From NCBI RefSeq assembly GCF_041346925.1, contig NZ_CP166840.1, positions 1,364,001-1,428,000 on the forward strand: DNA of 64,000 nucleotides. The letters run 5' to 3'. The stretch is from Agaribacterium sp. ZY112 (GTDB taxonomy: Bacteria; Pseudomonadota; Gammaproteobacteria; Pseudomonadales; Cellvibrionaceae). Every line of letters starts with the position of its first letter. The first letter of the stretch is position 1. A program made the translations under genes and the position numbers. Under the pieces are notes generated by a model. That model was given only the letters and a program-made list of their open reading frames with translations, did no database searches and was not told the DNA's origin. Below are positions 24,478 to 34,183 of the stretch, in pieces.

Positions 24478-26862
24478 CTACTGTGTGTCCAGCTTCTTCT
24501 CTCCGTGATAGCGGCGTTTATACATATTTGTATGCACTGCTTTTGCTGCATCAACCATGTCTTTATAAGGTGTATCAGTGACGCTGACAAACCCTACATT
24601 GTAGTTTTCACCATCGTAAGCGCGGCCGGTAATAGGCGAATCAATGTACTGAAACCAATGTGCGCCAACCATGTAGGGGTTGTCGATCACACTGTGCATA
24701 TATTCGCTATACGCGCGGGCACGATCGGCGTTGCTGGCTGCAAGAGTAACACCAGGGTGGAACATACCGGATTCAAGTGAGCCAAAGTGGAATTCACCAA
24801 TGATGCTGGGTCTGTCTAATTTTTCTAAAAAGGCCCAGCGCTTGGCTGGCATGCCATCTTTGTAGTTGTTGTAGCTCACCACATCAACAATATCTGCAGC
24901 AGCTTCAACAATGGGCCAAGGCATGCCCCAGTCGGCAAAACGAGAGCCAAGGTAGAGGTGGTTAGGCATAAGCTCTTTCATAGCCTTATTGACTGTGCCA
25001 AAGTATTTGGCGCCGTAGGCGTAGAGAAGGGCTTCATAGTCGGCAATTTGAGTCGCACGTTGAGAGCCTTCTTTAGTTAAAGTTGAATCAATACCGCGTT
25101 CAAATTCTGCCCAGCTTTGAATATGTTTGCCCCAAGCTTCGTTGAGTTGGTTTATATTGCCGTATTTCTCTTTCATCAAGCGAGTAAACTCAGCTTTTGT
25201 TGGAACCTCTTGGCCGTCTCGTTTTAGTGTATGTAGAACAATGCCGAGCTGGCTTTCAAGGGTTTCCGATCGCCCAAAACTTTTCTCATTATCGAAAAAC
25301 ACACCAACACACCAAGGGCTGCCCTTTACTTCATTGGCTACTTGCTGAACGGTGGCATAAGCTCGTTTTTCAAATTCGGGGTCAAAGACATCAGGTAGGG
25401 CTGCCCAAAAATCGTTTCCTGAACTGACGGTTTTATAGTTGCCAATAATCCAGCCATTGGCGAAAAAAGGAATACGATCATTGTCGTAGAAGCTGGGGTC
25501 TGTCCAGTTACCTAGTGCTGCAAAGCCCCAGTTCAGCATTCGGTCGACAGTGGTATCACGCCATGCTTGTAAGTAATCAGTACCGTTTTGGCCGTACTTT
25601 CGTTCAAGGTTGGCGCTATAAAAGCTAAAGGTTTCACCGCGGGCCATAGGGCCGCTATGTGCTTCACGGCGATAGCCAAAGTGTTTACCGAGGGCGTCAG
25701 CGTAGCTTGGCAGCCACTCAAACATATTTGCTCTAAGTTCACTTACAAGGTGGCGACTGTTAATCGCTTTATCAGGTACTCGATTTAAACCTTCCGAGTC
25801 TTCTGGAGTGAGGTCGTCGGCTGCACGTTGTTTAACAAGGCTGGGGTCAAAGTCATAGCCAGTCATGGTGGTTGAATTAGACAGTCGAATAATATCGATC
25901 CCCGTGCCAAAGTATAAATAACCCTCTGGGTCTACTAAATACCATTTACCTTTCACTTTTTCGGTGCGGAAATAACCCGTGGCTTTGAGTTTTGGGCCTT
26001 CAGTCCAGCCGTTAAATTTACCTCTATGCTCTGGTTTTCCTTGATTGAGGCTCTGGCGCTCGGTTTGACGTTGTTCGGCGAGTTCTGTGTCGCTGTGAAT
26101 TTTTCCGTTAAATTCTTTTTTAGCATTTTGGCCGTATTTATCGACGATTTGGCTAAGAAAGAGAGGGTCTGCTTTGGGGCTTTGAATGAGGTGGATATTG
26201 TCGATAGTGATTTCGCGGTCGTACAGGGCATAGTCCACGCTAAAGGCGATGCGCTTTATATTGCTGACATTGAGGTTTTTTTTACCCCACATCGATACAA
26301 ACATGTTGTCTTCATAGCCTTGCCACGTTGCAGGGTTCGAGCGCAGGCCACTTTCAAAATTAAGTTCGATGTTAATGTTCTCAGAGGGCGAAGCTAGATC
26401 ATGGCCATTCATTTTACCGTAATAGGTTTGCGCGGGGCCTGGAGGTACAGAGATCGCCCGGGTATAGCTTGCGCCATCGCCGTCATTGGTGTTGATCCAC
26501 AATGAGCTGCTGCGTTCACCGTCATTGGCGATATCAAGAGCAAAGCTGACATCGCCCAAAGTGCTCCAATCCCAGCCTGGATCTTTAGTAATGGCGAAGG
26601 CTGTGTGAAGGTTGGCTTGGCTGTGGAATTTGATATGCAAGGCTTTGCCACCCTTGTTATCGTCCACCAACGTTGCGTCTGCGTTATTAAAGACGAATTC
26701 AGGGGGGATGACGCCGTCGTTGAAGTCAAACAAAGTACTTATGGTGTCGTGCTGCTTGGCTTGCTGCTGCATTTTTCCGGGGGGATGTGAGGAGCTACAT
26801 CCACATAGAAACAAGGCTCCAAACATAATAGTTATGATGCCGTTATGGTGGCTTGTTTTCAT
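24478..26862 (-). CDS. GH50 beta-agarase lipoprotein A
   Basis: A GH50 enzyme of about 794 residues with lipoprotein signal (FLCGC lipobox near residue 20). An N-terminal CBM-like beta-sandwich (about 30-220) precedes the TIM-barrel catalytic domain. Likely acid/base Glu is in FFDNEKS (about 523) and nucleophile Glu in IIGEFHFG (about 689), matching the known GH50 pair. GH50 enzymes release neoagarobiose or neoagaro-oligosaccharides; exo-action is common. ATG 26862 is preferred because it leads straight into the lipoprotein signal; the frame extends to 26892. Very similar to the second GH50 at 30648-33005. A LacI-type box lies about 90 bp upstream. Confidence 0.93.
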   Translation of the reverse strand: MKTSHHNGIITIMFGALFLCGCSSSHPPGKMQQQAKQHDTISTLFDFNDGVIPPEFVFNNADATLVDDNKGGKALHIKFHSQANLHTAFAITKDPGWDWSTLGDVSFALDIANDGERSSSLWINTNDGDGASYTRAISVPPGPAQTYYGKMNGHDLASPSENINIELNFESGLRSNPATWQGYEDNMFVSMWGKKNLNVSNIKRIAFSVDYALYDREITIDNIHLIQSPKADPLFLSQIVDKYGQNAKKEFNGKIHSDTELAEQRQTERQSLNQGKPEHRGKFNGWTEGPKLKATGYFRTEKVKGKWYLVDPEGYLYFGTGIDIIRLSNSTTMTGYDFDPSLVKQRAADDLTPEDSEGLNRVPDKAINSRHLVSELRANMFEWLPSYADALGKHFGYRREAHSGPMARGETFSFYSANLERKYGQNGTDYLQAWRDTTVDRMLNWGFAALGNWTDPSFYDNDRIPFFANGWIIGNYKTVSSGNDFWAALPDVFDPEFEKRAYATVQQVANEVKGSPWCVGVFFDNEKSFGRSETLESQLGIVLHTLKRDGQEVPTKAEFTRLMKEKYGNINQLNEAWGKHIQSWAEFERGIDSTLTKEGSQRATQIADYEALLYAYGAKYFGTVNKAMKELMPNHLYLGSRFADWGMPWPIVEAAADIVDVVSYNNYKDGMPAKRWAFLEKLDRPSIIGEFHFGSLESGMFHPGVTLAASNADRARAYSEYMHSVIDNPYMVGAHWFQYIDSPITGRAYDGENYNVGFVSVTDTPYKDMVDAAKAVHTNMYKRRYHGEKKLDTQ

Positions 26863-26950
26863 TTTTGTTATCCAGTGATTAGTAGGAGGCATGTTTTATA
26901 TTAGGCCGCTTTGTAAAAAGCCCTCTATCTTTTAGGTGTTAAGCAAGAAA

Positions 26951-26964
26951 TGTAAACGATTTCA
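26951..26964. promoter_or_regulatory. LacI-family-type operator upstream of GH50 A
   Basis: TGTAAACGATTTCA fits TGWAANCGNTNWCA at every position and resembles the box between GH3 and the ABC genes. Confidence 0.5.
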
Positions 26965-27113
26965 TTTTTGTGTAAAAGTACCTATAAGAAAAATATTGTT
27001 GTGGGCCAAGCAATATTTGTAGTTAGAGGCAGGGCTCAGTGATTATTTGGGTAAGTATTTACTTTGAAGCTTATCTTATTGGTTTTTGTGCTTGTGGTAA
27101 TTTTATCATGTAG

Positions 27114-27145
27114 GGGCTCAGTTACTGCTATTTATAACTGAGCCC
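27114..27145 (-). terminator. Stem-loop after PhoD-like gene
   Basis: A perfect 11-bp stem GGGCTCAGTTA/TAACTGAGCCC with a 10-base loop lies 15 bp past the stop. There is no adjacent T-run, so it may protect the mRNA end rather than terminate alone. Confidence 0.55.
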
Positions 27146-27159
27146 TTAGTGATGGCTAC

Positions 27160-29505
27160 TTAGACCTTATCGAACTTACCTTGGTAGGGCCAACCTGAAA
27201 ATTGTTGATCTTTACTTGGATCAGCGTCGTGAGGCCAGCACTCTAATATATAGTCTTCTCTATTGGCGTTAATACGCGCGATACCATAACCCTCAGACTT
27301 TAACTTTCTATCATTAAGAAACTTACCCCATTCGATGGTGTTGTCGTCTTGATAATCTGCGTGAGATATTGGGGGGTTGGCGACGGCAAGAATACGCATT
27401 TTATTGCCAAAAGTATCGGTGAAGTCACCGGTGTTAGGGTCACCATTGCGTTGATTTGCAAGCTTACCACCGCCTTCAAACCAGCGTTGCCAAATGCTTT
27501 GTACAGCTGGGCCTGCAAAAAACAGAGGTCCGTCGTCAAAGCTGTTTACGCCTTGGCGGCACACCATGCCTAGATGTTGGTCGCCAGTGAGTACCATAGC
27601 TCCGGTGTCTTTTACCAGTTTAACCGCTCGGGTGCGACCATCAGCTGGATAGCCGTTGGCGTCGTAGTCTAACAAGCCTTTACCATCGGGGCCTGTTTGC
27701 GCTGAGCCCCAGACTGAAGCTGTAATGAGTATTTTAGGGAGGCCTTTATGCATATCCTTCCACGCTTTGAGGAAGTCCTCCTGTCGCTGACCTAATAAAA
27801 TACCTGTTTTGCTTTTGGGATCGCCTTCGTAGTCGGGGGGCGTTTTGAATTTTCGATCTTCCACTAGTGCAAAACTTACTCCGCCGTAAATAAAGGCACC
27901 ATAAGTAACTGGAATATTATATTTAATGGGCTCTGGGTCGTAGGCATCAGGATTGTGTCCGTGTTGCATGCGATAAACCATGCGCACTAAGTCTTTATTC
28001 CATTTGTAACCCCCATCTTCTTCTTTGGGCATGTCGGAGTTGCGGCCCGAGTTGCCCCAGAGATTACCCTGTAAGACGTCATGGTCATCAGCAAGCATGA
28101 CGCTTGGGGTATTGCGCACTGCCTCGCGGAAGGTCCAATACCACATGTACCAGCGATATAGGGTGTCAAGTTTGGCGTCGTCAGTATCACGGCCATAGCG
28201 GGTGGGGTAGGTTTCGTAATATTGGTCGCCACAAAAAACATAGAGGTCGGGTTTATGGCTTGCACAATAAGCGGTTGTGCTTCTATGGGGGTTACAAATA
28301 TTTTCAGGTGTATAGCGACCGTATGTGGTTTCTTCAGGGATGATCTTGGTCAAATGGCTTTTATCTAAGCTATTTGAACTTGGAGTAATGCAAGAGAAGA
28401 GGGCGATATTAAGTTCTTTATCTGCACCAGGGTCTTTGACAATAGTGCCATCAAAAACGACACGACCTTGATAAACAATACGGTAGGCTGCAGCCTTTTG
28501 AGTGTTCCAGCTGTTCAGTCGAAAGAGCGCGCTATAGCCATTGCCTATTTCTTCTTCTGGGCCTTGTAGCCACTCACTGCTGCCTTCCATTTTATAATCG
28601 AGGCGAGCTGTCCCTGTAGGCTCGACAGCAATTGGCATAAACTGCACGCTCAATTTCAGTACACTTTGATTGAGGCTGTACATGCAGCCCATGACGGGGC
28701 CGAGTCCGCGTTCTGGATGAACGCGGATTTTGTCGCCCTCAGTTGCAATATCACTAAACCACCAGCGGGCCCCAGCTTTTTTGGCTGGAGTGGAGCTAAG
28801 TAGCATCAGGCCACCTTGCAGCTTTGCCGAAGGAATTTTATCTTGTTCGAGTCTATCTAACTCTTCGCCTGTTTGAGCGTTTGACAGGGTCACGATTATT
28901 TTATGTTGGTCAGAGACACTCGCTTCCAAAAAGCAATCTAACCAATATTCCCCTGCTGCGATCGAGCCAATGCCTTTACTGGCTTGAGGGCCTCGGTCTA
29001 CACGAGCGTAATGCAGTGGTTTATTGATTTCGTTAAAGCTATCGATGCTGAGCTTTCCTTGCTCATTGACCAGTACGGCTATGCCGCCATTAACACCGGA
29101 AAAACGCTGGGCTAAAGCTGCGCCTGCGTAATCGAGCTTGCCTTCGCCGACGCCAAGTAAAAAGCCCGCAACCCCTTGCTTACCGGGTGTAATGAGGCCC
29201 AATTTAGTTCGAATACGACCTTGGCTATTACCGGCTTGTAGCTCTCGAGTTAGCAAGGCTGCTGTGCGCCCCTCTATGCCTTCTTCGCCGCGCAGACATT
29301 CAATACGGCCATTATTAAGCTGCCAATCTTGCAGGCGGTTGGCCCAGAAGTCATTACCGAGCCAAGGGCGGTGCACGGCTTGATCGAGGTCTATTTTGTT
29401 TTTAGGGCCTTGTGCTTGATTTTCTTTACAGCCACTGAGGCTGATGCCTGTTGCGGCAGTGCCTATTCCTGCGGCACTAACAGCTAAAAAACTACGGCGT
29501 TTCAT
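27160..29505 (-). CDS. PhoD-like metallophosphatase lipoprotein with N-terminal beta-sandwich domain
   Basis: A 781-residue exported protein. The N-terminus has a twin-arginine motif (KRRSFLAV) and a lipobox-like LSGC, so Tat export and lipid anchoring are likely. Residues about 40-280 look like a LamG/concanavalin-type beta-sandwich. The PhoD-like metallophosphatase domain (about 370-770) shows FCGDQYYE, ADDHDVLQG, a long His-containing DQHLG segment and SHADYQDDN. ATG 29505 has AGGA upstream. It lies between two GH50 genes and has a decayed copy upstream. PhoD proteins are Ca/Fe phosphodiesterases or alkaline phosphatases; a role on a modified galactan or teichoic-like polymer is only inference. 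Confidence 0.85.
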   Translation of the reverse strand: MKRRSFLAVSAAGIGTAATGISLSGCKENQAQGPKNKIDLDQAVHRPWLGNDFWANRLQDWQLNNGRIECLRGEEGIEGRTAALLTRELQAGNSQGRIRTKLGLITPGKQGVAGFLLGVGEGKLDYAGAALAQRFSGVNGGIAVLVNEQGKLSIDSFNEINKPLHYARVDRGPQASKGIGSIAAGEYWLDCFLEASVSDQHKIIVTLSNAQTGEELDRLEQDKIPSAKLQGGLMLLSSTPAKKAGARWWFSDIATEGDKIRVHPERGLGPVMGCMYSLNQSVLKLSVQFMPIAVEPTGTARLDYKMEGSSEWLQGPEEEIGNGYSALFRLNSWNTQKAAAYRIVYQGRVVFDGTIVKDPGADKELNIALFSCITPSSNSLDKSHLTKIIPEETTYGRYTPENICNPHRSTTAYCASHKPDLYVFCGDQYYETYPTRYGRDTDDAKLDTLYRWYMWYWTFREAVRNTPSVMLADDHDVLQGNLWGNSGRNSDMPKEEDGGYKWNKDLVRMVYRMQHGHNPDAYDPEPIKYNIPVTYGAFIYGGVSFALVEDRKFKTPPDYEGDPKSKTGILLGQRQEDFLKAWKDMHKGLPKILITASVWGSAQTGPDGKGLLDYDANGYPADGRTRAVKLVKDTGAMVLTGDQHLGMVCRQGVNSFDDGPLFFAGPAVQSIWQRWFEGGGKLANQRNGDPNTGDFTDTFGNKMRILAVANPPISHADYQDDNTIEWGKFLNDRKLKSEGYGIARINANREDYILECWPHDADPSKDQQFSGWPYQGKFDKV

Positions 29506-29933
29506 GTGTTTGTCCTGATTTAATCTCAACCCTTGTTGGGTTGTTTGAATTGGCCTTGGTGGCCGCTTTATTTTTTTCTAATACTAAAATGGCAAAAAGC
29601 GCGCCAAGCAGTATTAGCTCTCTGATTTGAGATTTAATACTTTTAGCGGTTTTTATTCTTGTATAAATACGCTTATTTTGCGTGGAAAGTGAGTACAGGC
29701 TTGGTTTGTCATTCAATATGAGGGGCTTGGTGGTGCTCGGTTTGTCCGATCGGACGTCCGTCGGATGCTGTTGGCGAGGCGCTTTATTTATTCGGGCGTG
29801 AGATTTTTTGGGAGGTTAATAGTGCTGCCAACGTAGCCCAGTCTTTTTAGTTGGGGGAGGGAGGGGCTAAGTAGCCTTAAGCTCCCTGTTGGGCTCCTTA
29901 ACTACAATGCTTTCTTTGATGATCGCCGGTTGT
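29506..29933. other. PhoD-like upstream region
   Basis: A gene-free stretch of 428 bp. It holds the GC-rich box at 29743-29766. A 74-codon frame overlapping the phoD start begins at TTG without a ribosome-binding site and is not called. Confidence 0.6.
29743..29766. promoter_or_regulatory. GC-rich palindromic box upstream of PhoD-like gene
   Basis: TGTCCGAT, 7 bases, CCGTCGGAT. It contains the perfect palindromes GTCCGATCGGAC and CGGACGTCCG. Similar words occur at 14815-14844 and 41304-41312. Confidence 0.45.
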
Positions 29934-30346
29934 TACATGACACAGGCACATACCGTAATAGCCGCACCGGCATAAAATTCTGCAACTACTTCTAGTATAA
30001 AACCCGCTACCCTGTTTTGCTTTGGTGTGATCAGACCTAGTTTGACACGTATACGTGCTGTATTACCACTTTTGTTAAGCTCGCGAGTAAGGATGGCTGT
30101 GGTACGTACGCCCTTCAAAACTCATCTCGCCTCGCGGGCATTCAATTCGGCCGTTGTTGAGCTGCCAATCTTGCAGGCGGTTGGCCCAAAAATCAGCTCC
30201 TAGCCATGGGCGTTCTACGTTTTGATCTAGTGTGATTTTATCACTCGGGGCAGGTAGCTTCGTTTCTTTACAGGCGCTTAAACCTACTCCAGCGGCGCAA
30301 CGCCAAGGCATGCGGCACTTATACTAAGAAAACTTCGATGTTTCAT
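29934..30346 (-). pseudogene. Decayed 5' fragment of a second PhoD-like gene
   Basis: Starting from ATG 30346 (MKHRSFLSISAA, preceded by AGGA) the minus strand encodes a close homologue of the N-terminus of the intact PhoD-like protein, but in three frames. After the signal start the match shifts to a frame reading VGLSACKE, then LDQ, then RPWLG and DFWANRLQDWQLNNGRIEC. A second shift near 30105 leads to ILTREL and KLGLITP, ending near YAGAA. About 130 of 780 codons remain; the phosphatase domain is gone. It is a relic of a gene duplication lying directly upstream of the intact copy. Confidence 0.9.
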
Positions 30347-30577
30347 CGGTGTTCCTGATCTTTGATTTACTTAAGTTGAAAAATTCTACTAGGGCTTTGT
30401 ATCAGCATTTGGGGGTGGCTAAACAACCAATTTTTCTTATTAGCTACTAATATAGTCGAGCATTATTAATGCTGCTGTATTGAATACGATTTGATAGCTA
30501 GTTAGCAGAGTAACTATGCTAAGTTTTTATTTGTTGTGGTTTCTTGTTTGTGTTTTTTTAGCTCGACAAGTAATTAT

Positions 30578-30619
30578 AAAAAAAGCCAATCAGAGGCCCT
30601 AGGGCTTGATTGGCTTTTA
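30578..30619 (-). terminator. Intrinsic terminator after GH50 B operon
   Basis: On the minus strand a AAAGCCAATCA/TGATTGGCTTT stem with internal CCCTAGGG loop hairpin is followed by a run of T. It ends the kdgK-GH117-GH50 operon. Confidence 0.9.
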
Positions 30620-30647
30620 GGTATTTACGCTTTGTTAATTTTTACGC

Positions 30648-33005
30648 TTACTTTTTATCGTTGTAGCGACGCTCATACATATTGTTATGTAGCTTTTTAG
30701 CAGCTTCTACCATTGGTGCATAAGGTACATCGGCAACGCTGACAAAACCTACATTGTAGTTTTCACCATCGTAAGCACGGCCAGTAATGGGCGAATCAAT
30801 ATACTGGAACCAGTGAGCACCAACCATATAAGGGTTGTCGATTACACTGTGCATGTACTCGGTGTAAGCACGGGCGCGATCTTCGTTATTGGCTGCGTGA
30901 ATAAGGCCTGGGTGATAAAGACCTGATTCAAGTGTACCAAAGTGGAATTCACCAATAATGCTAGGCATATCTAGGTCAGCAAGGAACTTCCATTTTTTCT
31001 CAGGTAAACCTTCCTTGTAGCTGTTGTAGCTAACTACGTCGACATTTTCTGCCGCAGCTTTGACAACAGGCATAGGCATGCCCCAGTCAGGGAAGCGCGA
31101 GCCAAGGTAGAGGTGGTTTGGCATTAGCTCTTTCATCGCTTTGTTCACAGTAGCGAAGTACTTAGTTGCATAAGCGTGTAATAGAACTTGGTAATCCTCA
31201 ACTTGAGCGTCTTTGTTAACAAAGCTTGAGTCTACGCCTTTATTAAAGTCATCCCAGCTGCCTAGGTTTTTGCCCCAGGCTTTGTTTAGCTTGTCGATGC
31301 TGCCGTATTTTTCTTTCATTAAACGAGTAAATTCGGCCTTGGTCGGTACATCGTTACCGTCACGTCCAAGAGTGTGAATAACAATACCTAGGCGAGTTTC
31401 ATGAGTTTCTGAACGGCCAAAGCTCTTTTCATTATCAATGAATACCCCTACACACCAAGGCGTACCTTTAACTTCCGCAGCAACTTGGCGAACAGTCGCG
31501 TAAGCGCGCTCTTCAAAGACGGGGTCAAATACATCTGGCATGGGAGCCCAGAAGTCATTTCCGGAGCTTACGGTCTTAAAGTCACCGATGATCCAGCCGT
31601 TGGCGAAGAAAGGAATACGATCATTGTCGTAATAGCTAGGGTCAGTCCAGTTACCTAAGGCAGCGAAGCCCCAGTTCAACATACGATCAACGGTAACCTT
31701 ACGCCATTCCTCCATGTAGTCGGCACCGTTAGCACCATATTTACGTTCAAGGTTGGCACTGTAGAAACTATAAACTTCGCCATGCTTCATTGGGCCACTA
31801 TGGGCTTCGCGGCGGTAACCGAAGTGCTTACCTAAAGGCTCATCGTAATCTGGAAGCCACTCAAACATATCGGCCCGCATGTCACTAACAACGCGGCGAG
31901 TAGGGATGGCGGCATCTGGAGCGCGGTTGAGGCCTTCCGAATCTTCAGGGGTTAAATCATCTGCGCTACGCTGTCTAATTTTATCAGGGTCAAAATCATA
32001 ACCGGTCATGGTGGTTGAGTTCGACAAGCGAATAATATCGATACCAGTACCGAAGTAGAGGTAGCCTTCAGGGTCAACTAAGTACCACTTGCCATCGACT
32101 TTTTCGGTGCGGAAATAACCAGTGGCTTTGAGTTTAGGGCCTGCAGTCCAGCCGTTAAATTTACCGCGATCTTTGGGTTTACCGGCTTTAAGCGCTTTAA
32201 GCTCTGAATCGCGTTGGGCGAGCATTTCTTCGTCGCTGTGGATTTTACCTGGGAATTCATTTTTAGCGTTTTGGCCGTATTGATCAACAATGCCAACTAA
32301 GAATTTAGGGTCTTGTTTTGGGTTTTTGATCAGGCGAACATTATCAATGGTGAACTCTTTATCACGTAAAGCGCTCTGTACGCTCAGTGCAATACGAACA
32401 ATACCTGAGGTATTTAAGTTCTTTTTCCCCCAAAGAGAGACAAAGATATTATCGTCATAACCATTCCATGTTGGGGGGTTAGAACGAAGGCCTGATTCAA
32501 AGTTCAGCTCAACATTCACATCACCATCTGGCGTGCCTAAGTCATGGCCACGCATTTTACCGTAATAAGTTTCGGCAGGGCCTACAGGAACGGCAATGGT
32601 ACGAGTGTAGTTAGCACCGTCAATATCGGTGATATCAACGTAGATCTGAGCACTGACGTCGCCAAGGTTACCAACATCAATAGCTAGGCTGAAGTCATTG
32701 TATTGGCTCCAATCCCAAGGCTTTTCTGGTTGAATGTGGACATTAGCGTAAGCATTCTTTTTGCTGTCTAGCTTGACGCGAAGCTCATGGCTTTTACCGC
32801 TAGGGTCTTCTATTAATTCCCCTTTACCGTAAATAAACTTCACGTCTGATGGGATAGTGTCAGCATCGAAGCTATAGAGGGTTTCTAATACTTCGTGTTG
32901 CTTAACTGCCGCATCATCGGTTTTGGTTTCTTGGCAAGCGCCTAGTAGCAGGCTACTGCAAAGCAGTACGCCAGCGGACAAAGCCTTGAGTTTGTAGTTT
33001 TTCAT
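30648..33005 (-). CDS. GH50 beta-agarase lipoprotein B
   Basis: A 785-residue GH50 enzyme with lipoprotein signal (LLGACQE). The CBM-like N-terminal domain (about 35-220) and catalytic TIM barrel follow. Likely catalytic Glu residues are in FIDNEKS (about 524) and IIGEFHFG (about 683). Long identical stretches with GH50 A show recent common origin. It is third gene of the operon kdgK-GH117-GH50 (73 bp after GH117), under the GntR-type palindrome upstream of kdgK. The operon position suggests it makes neoagarobiose for the GH117 enzyme. Confidence 0.94.
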   Translation of the reverse strand: MKNYKLKALSAGVLLCSSLLLGACQETKTDDAAVKQHEVLETLYSFDADTIPSDVKFIYGKGELIEDPSGKSHELRVKLDSKKNAYANVHIQPEKPWDWSQYNDFSLAIDVGNLGDVSAQIYVDITDIDGANYTRTIAVPVGPAETYYGKMRGHDLGTPDGDVNVELNFESGLRSNPPTWNGYDDNIFVSLWGKKNLNTSGIVRIALSVQSALRDKEFTIDNVRLIKNPKQDPKFLVGIVDQYGQNAKNEFPGKIHSDEEMLAQRDSELKALKAGKPKDRGKFNGWTAGPKLKATGYFRTEKVDGKWYLVDPEGYLYFGTGIDIIRLSNSTTMTGYDFDPDKIRQRSADDLTPEDSEGLNRAPDAAIPTRRVVSDMRADMFEWLPDYDEPLGKHFGYRREAHSGPMKHGEVYSFYSANLERKYGANGADYMEEWRKVTVDRMLNWGFAALGNWTDPSYYDNDRIPFFANGWIIGDFKTVSSGNDFWAPMPDVFDPVFEERAYATVRQVAAEVKGTPWCVGVFIDNEKSFGRSETHETRLGIVIHTLGRDGNDVPTKAEFTRLMKEKYGSIDKLNKAWGKNLGSWDDFNKGVDSSFVNKDAQVEDYQVLLHAYATKYFATVNKAMKELMPNHLYLGSRFPDWGMPMPVVKAAAENVDVVSYNSYKEGLPEKKWKFLADLDMPSIIGEFHFGTLESGLYHPGLIHAANNEDRARAYTEYMHSVIDNPYMVGAHWFQYIDSPITGRAYDGENYNVGFVSVADVPYAPMVEAAKKLHNNMYERRYNDKK

Positions 33006-33078
33006 GGCATCAGCCTTTTATGTTGAGTTCCTGGGTCTTACAACTACGTGTTTTAAATTTATTGCCTATGGCTCGTAG

Positions 33079-34161
33079 TTAGGAACCTTGGTTTTGAAAG
33101 GTTCCTGGCTCTAGGATCTGGCGCTTTGTTTTAAAGCGGCAAATATAGTTCCAGTTAAAATTTGCATCGTACTTGTGGCATAGGCCCCAAGAAATACCAT
33201 GAACTGGGTCTTTGGCGCTTTCGTAGCCTTGTTCTCGATACAAGCCAATAGCTTCTGGAGTCCTTTTAATGTGACTCATGATGTCAAAGTTTAGACCGTC
33301 TTCGGACCATTGGCAGGTGTTTTTCTCTGGTCCGTCAGTTGTTAATAAAGAGGCCATACCGCCATTCCACTCCCATACAACAACTTCATGGCCTGAGTTA
33401 GAAATCGGATTGTACTCAGACTTGGTATAAGGTCCGAGAATATTGTCGGCGATAGCAACACCGTGTTTGATTTCGCGACCACCAAAGTTCATGCTTTCTC
33501 CCATGGTTTCACCTTTGTAATACAGGTAAAACTTACCTTGATAGTGCATCAAGCATGGGTCGTGTACTTTGTGGCTATCAAAATCTCCACGCTCTTCAAC
33601 AATAAAACGATTATCTTCGTCGCCTTTCCATTTGCCGCCGGTAGAAGGGCTCAAGATAGGAGCATCACTCTTGTTCCAGGGGCCGTAAGGGCTATCCGCC
33701 CAAGCGATTGCAATTTCTTCAATCGTGCGGTTTAGATAAGGCGCTTTTACGGTTTGATAAACCAAGTAATACTTTCCTTCGTGAGCAAGTATTTCTGGAG
33801 TGAAACAGGCTCTGTCGTCAAAGCGACCTGCTTCGCCAGGCTTGATTGCTGGCCCTTCTTCTTTCCACTCATAAGCATCTTTAGAGGTGGCATGCCAAAC
33901 TTCAGTTAGGTCCCAGGGAAATACTTTGTCTTCTGGGTTGCCGGTGAAACCTGCCGTTTCGCCTTCGCCTTTGGTATACCAGCAGTGATAAACATCATCT
34001 ACTTTTATAACCGCTGTTGGGTCGCGGCGAATTACACCCTCTTCGTAGGCAAAGTCACCGCCAAGTTCTTCAACTTTAAACTCGATTACCCACTCTGGGC
34101 CTTTTTCATCGTAGCCGCGCTCAATGGCGCGCAAGCTGGCTTTACTGAGTTTCTTTTCCAT
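33079..34161 (-). CDS. GH117 alpha-1,3-neoagarobiose hydrolase
   Basis: A 360-residue five-bladed beta-propeller glycosidase of GH117. No signal peptide, so it acts in the cytoplasm, where it splits neoagarobiose into 3,6-anhydro-L-galactose and D-galactose. Visible conserved parts: RRDPTAVI near residue 42, [17 protein letters not shown] and [19 protein letters not shown]. It starts 22 bp after kdgK and precedes GH50 B. Its product anhydrogalactose is the substrate of the operon at 41643-46090. Family is confident from overall sequence; oligomer chain-length preference is not visible. Confidence 0.93.
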   Translation of the reverse strand: MEKKLSKASLRAIERGYDEKGPEWVIEFKVEELGGDFAYEEGVIRRDPTAVIKVDDVYHCWYTKGEGETAGFTGNPEDKVFPWDLTEVWHATSKDAYEWKEEGPAIKPGEAGRFDDRACFTPEILAHEGKYYLVYQTVKAPYLNRTIEEIAIAWADSPYGPWNKSDAPILSPSTGGKWKGDEDNRFIVEERGDFDSHKVHDPCLMHYQGKFYLYYKGETMGESMNFGGREIKHGVAIADNILGPYTKSEYNPISNSGHEVVVWEWNGGMASLLTTDGPEKNTCQWSEDGLNFDIMSHIKRTPEAIGLYREQGYESAKDPVHGISWGLCHKYDANFNWNYICRFKTKRQILEPGTFQNQGS

Positions 34162-34183
34162 TCTTTAAATCTCTTTTGACAAA

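Noticed and set aside
29492..29716. 74-codon frame overlapping the PhoD-like start on the same strand
   Set aside because: TTG start without ribosome-binding site, overlaps the better-supported gene start and the signal-peptide region; no recognisable product.
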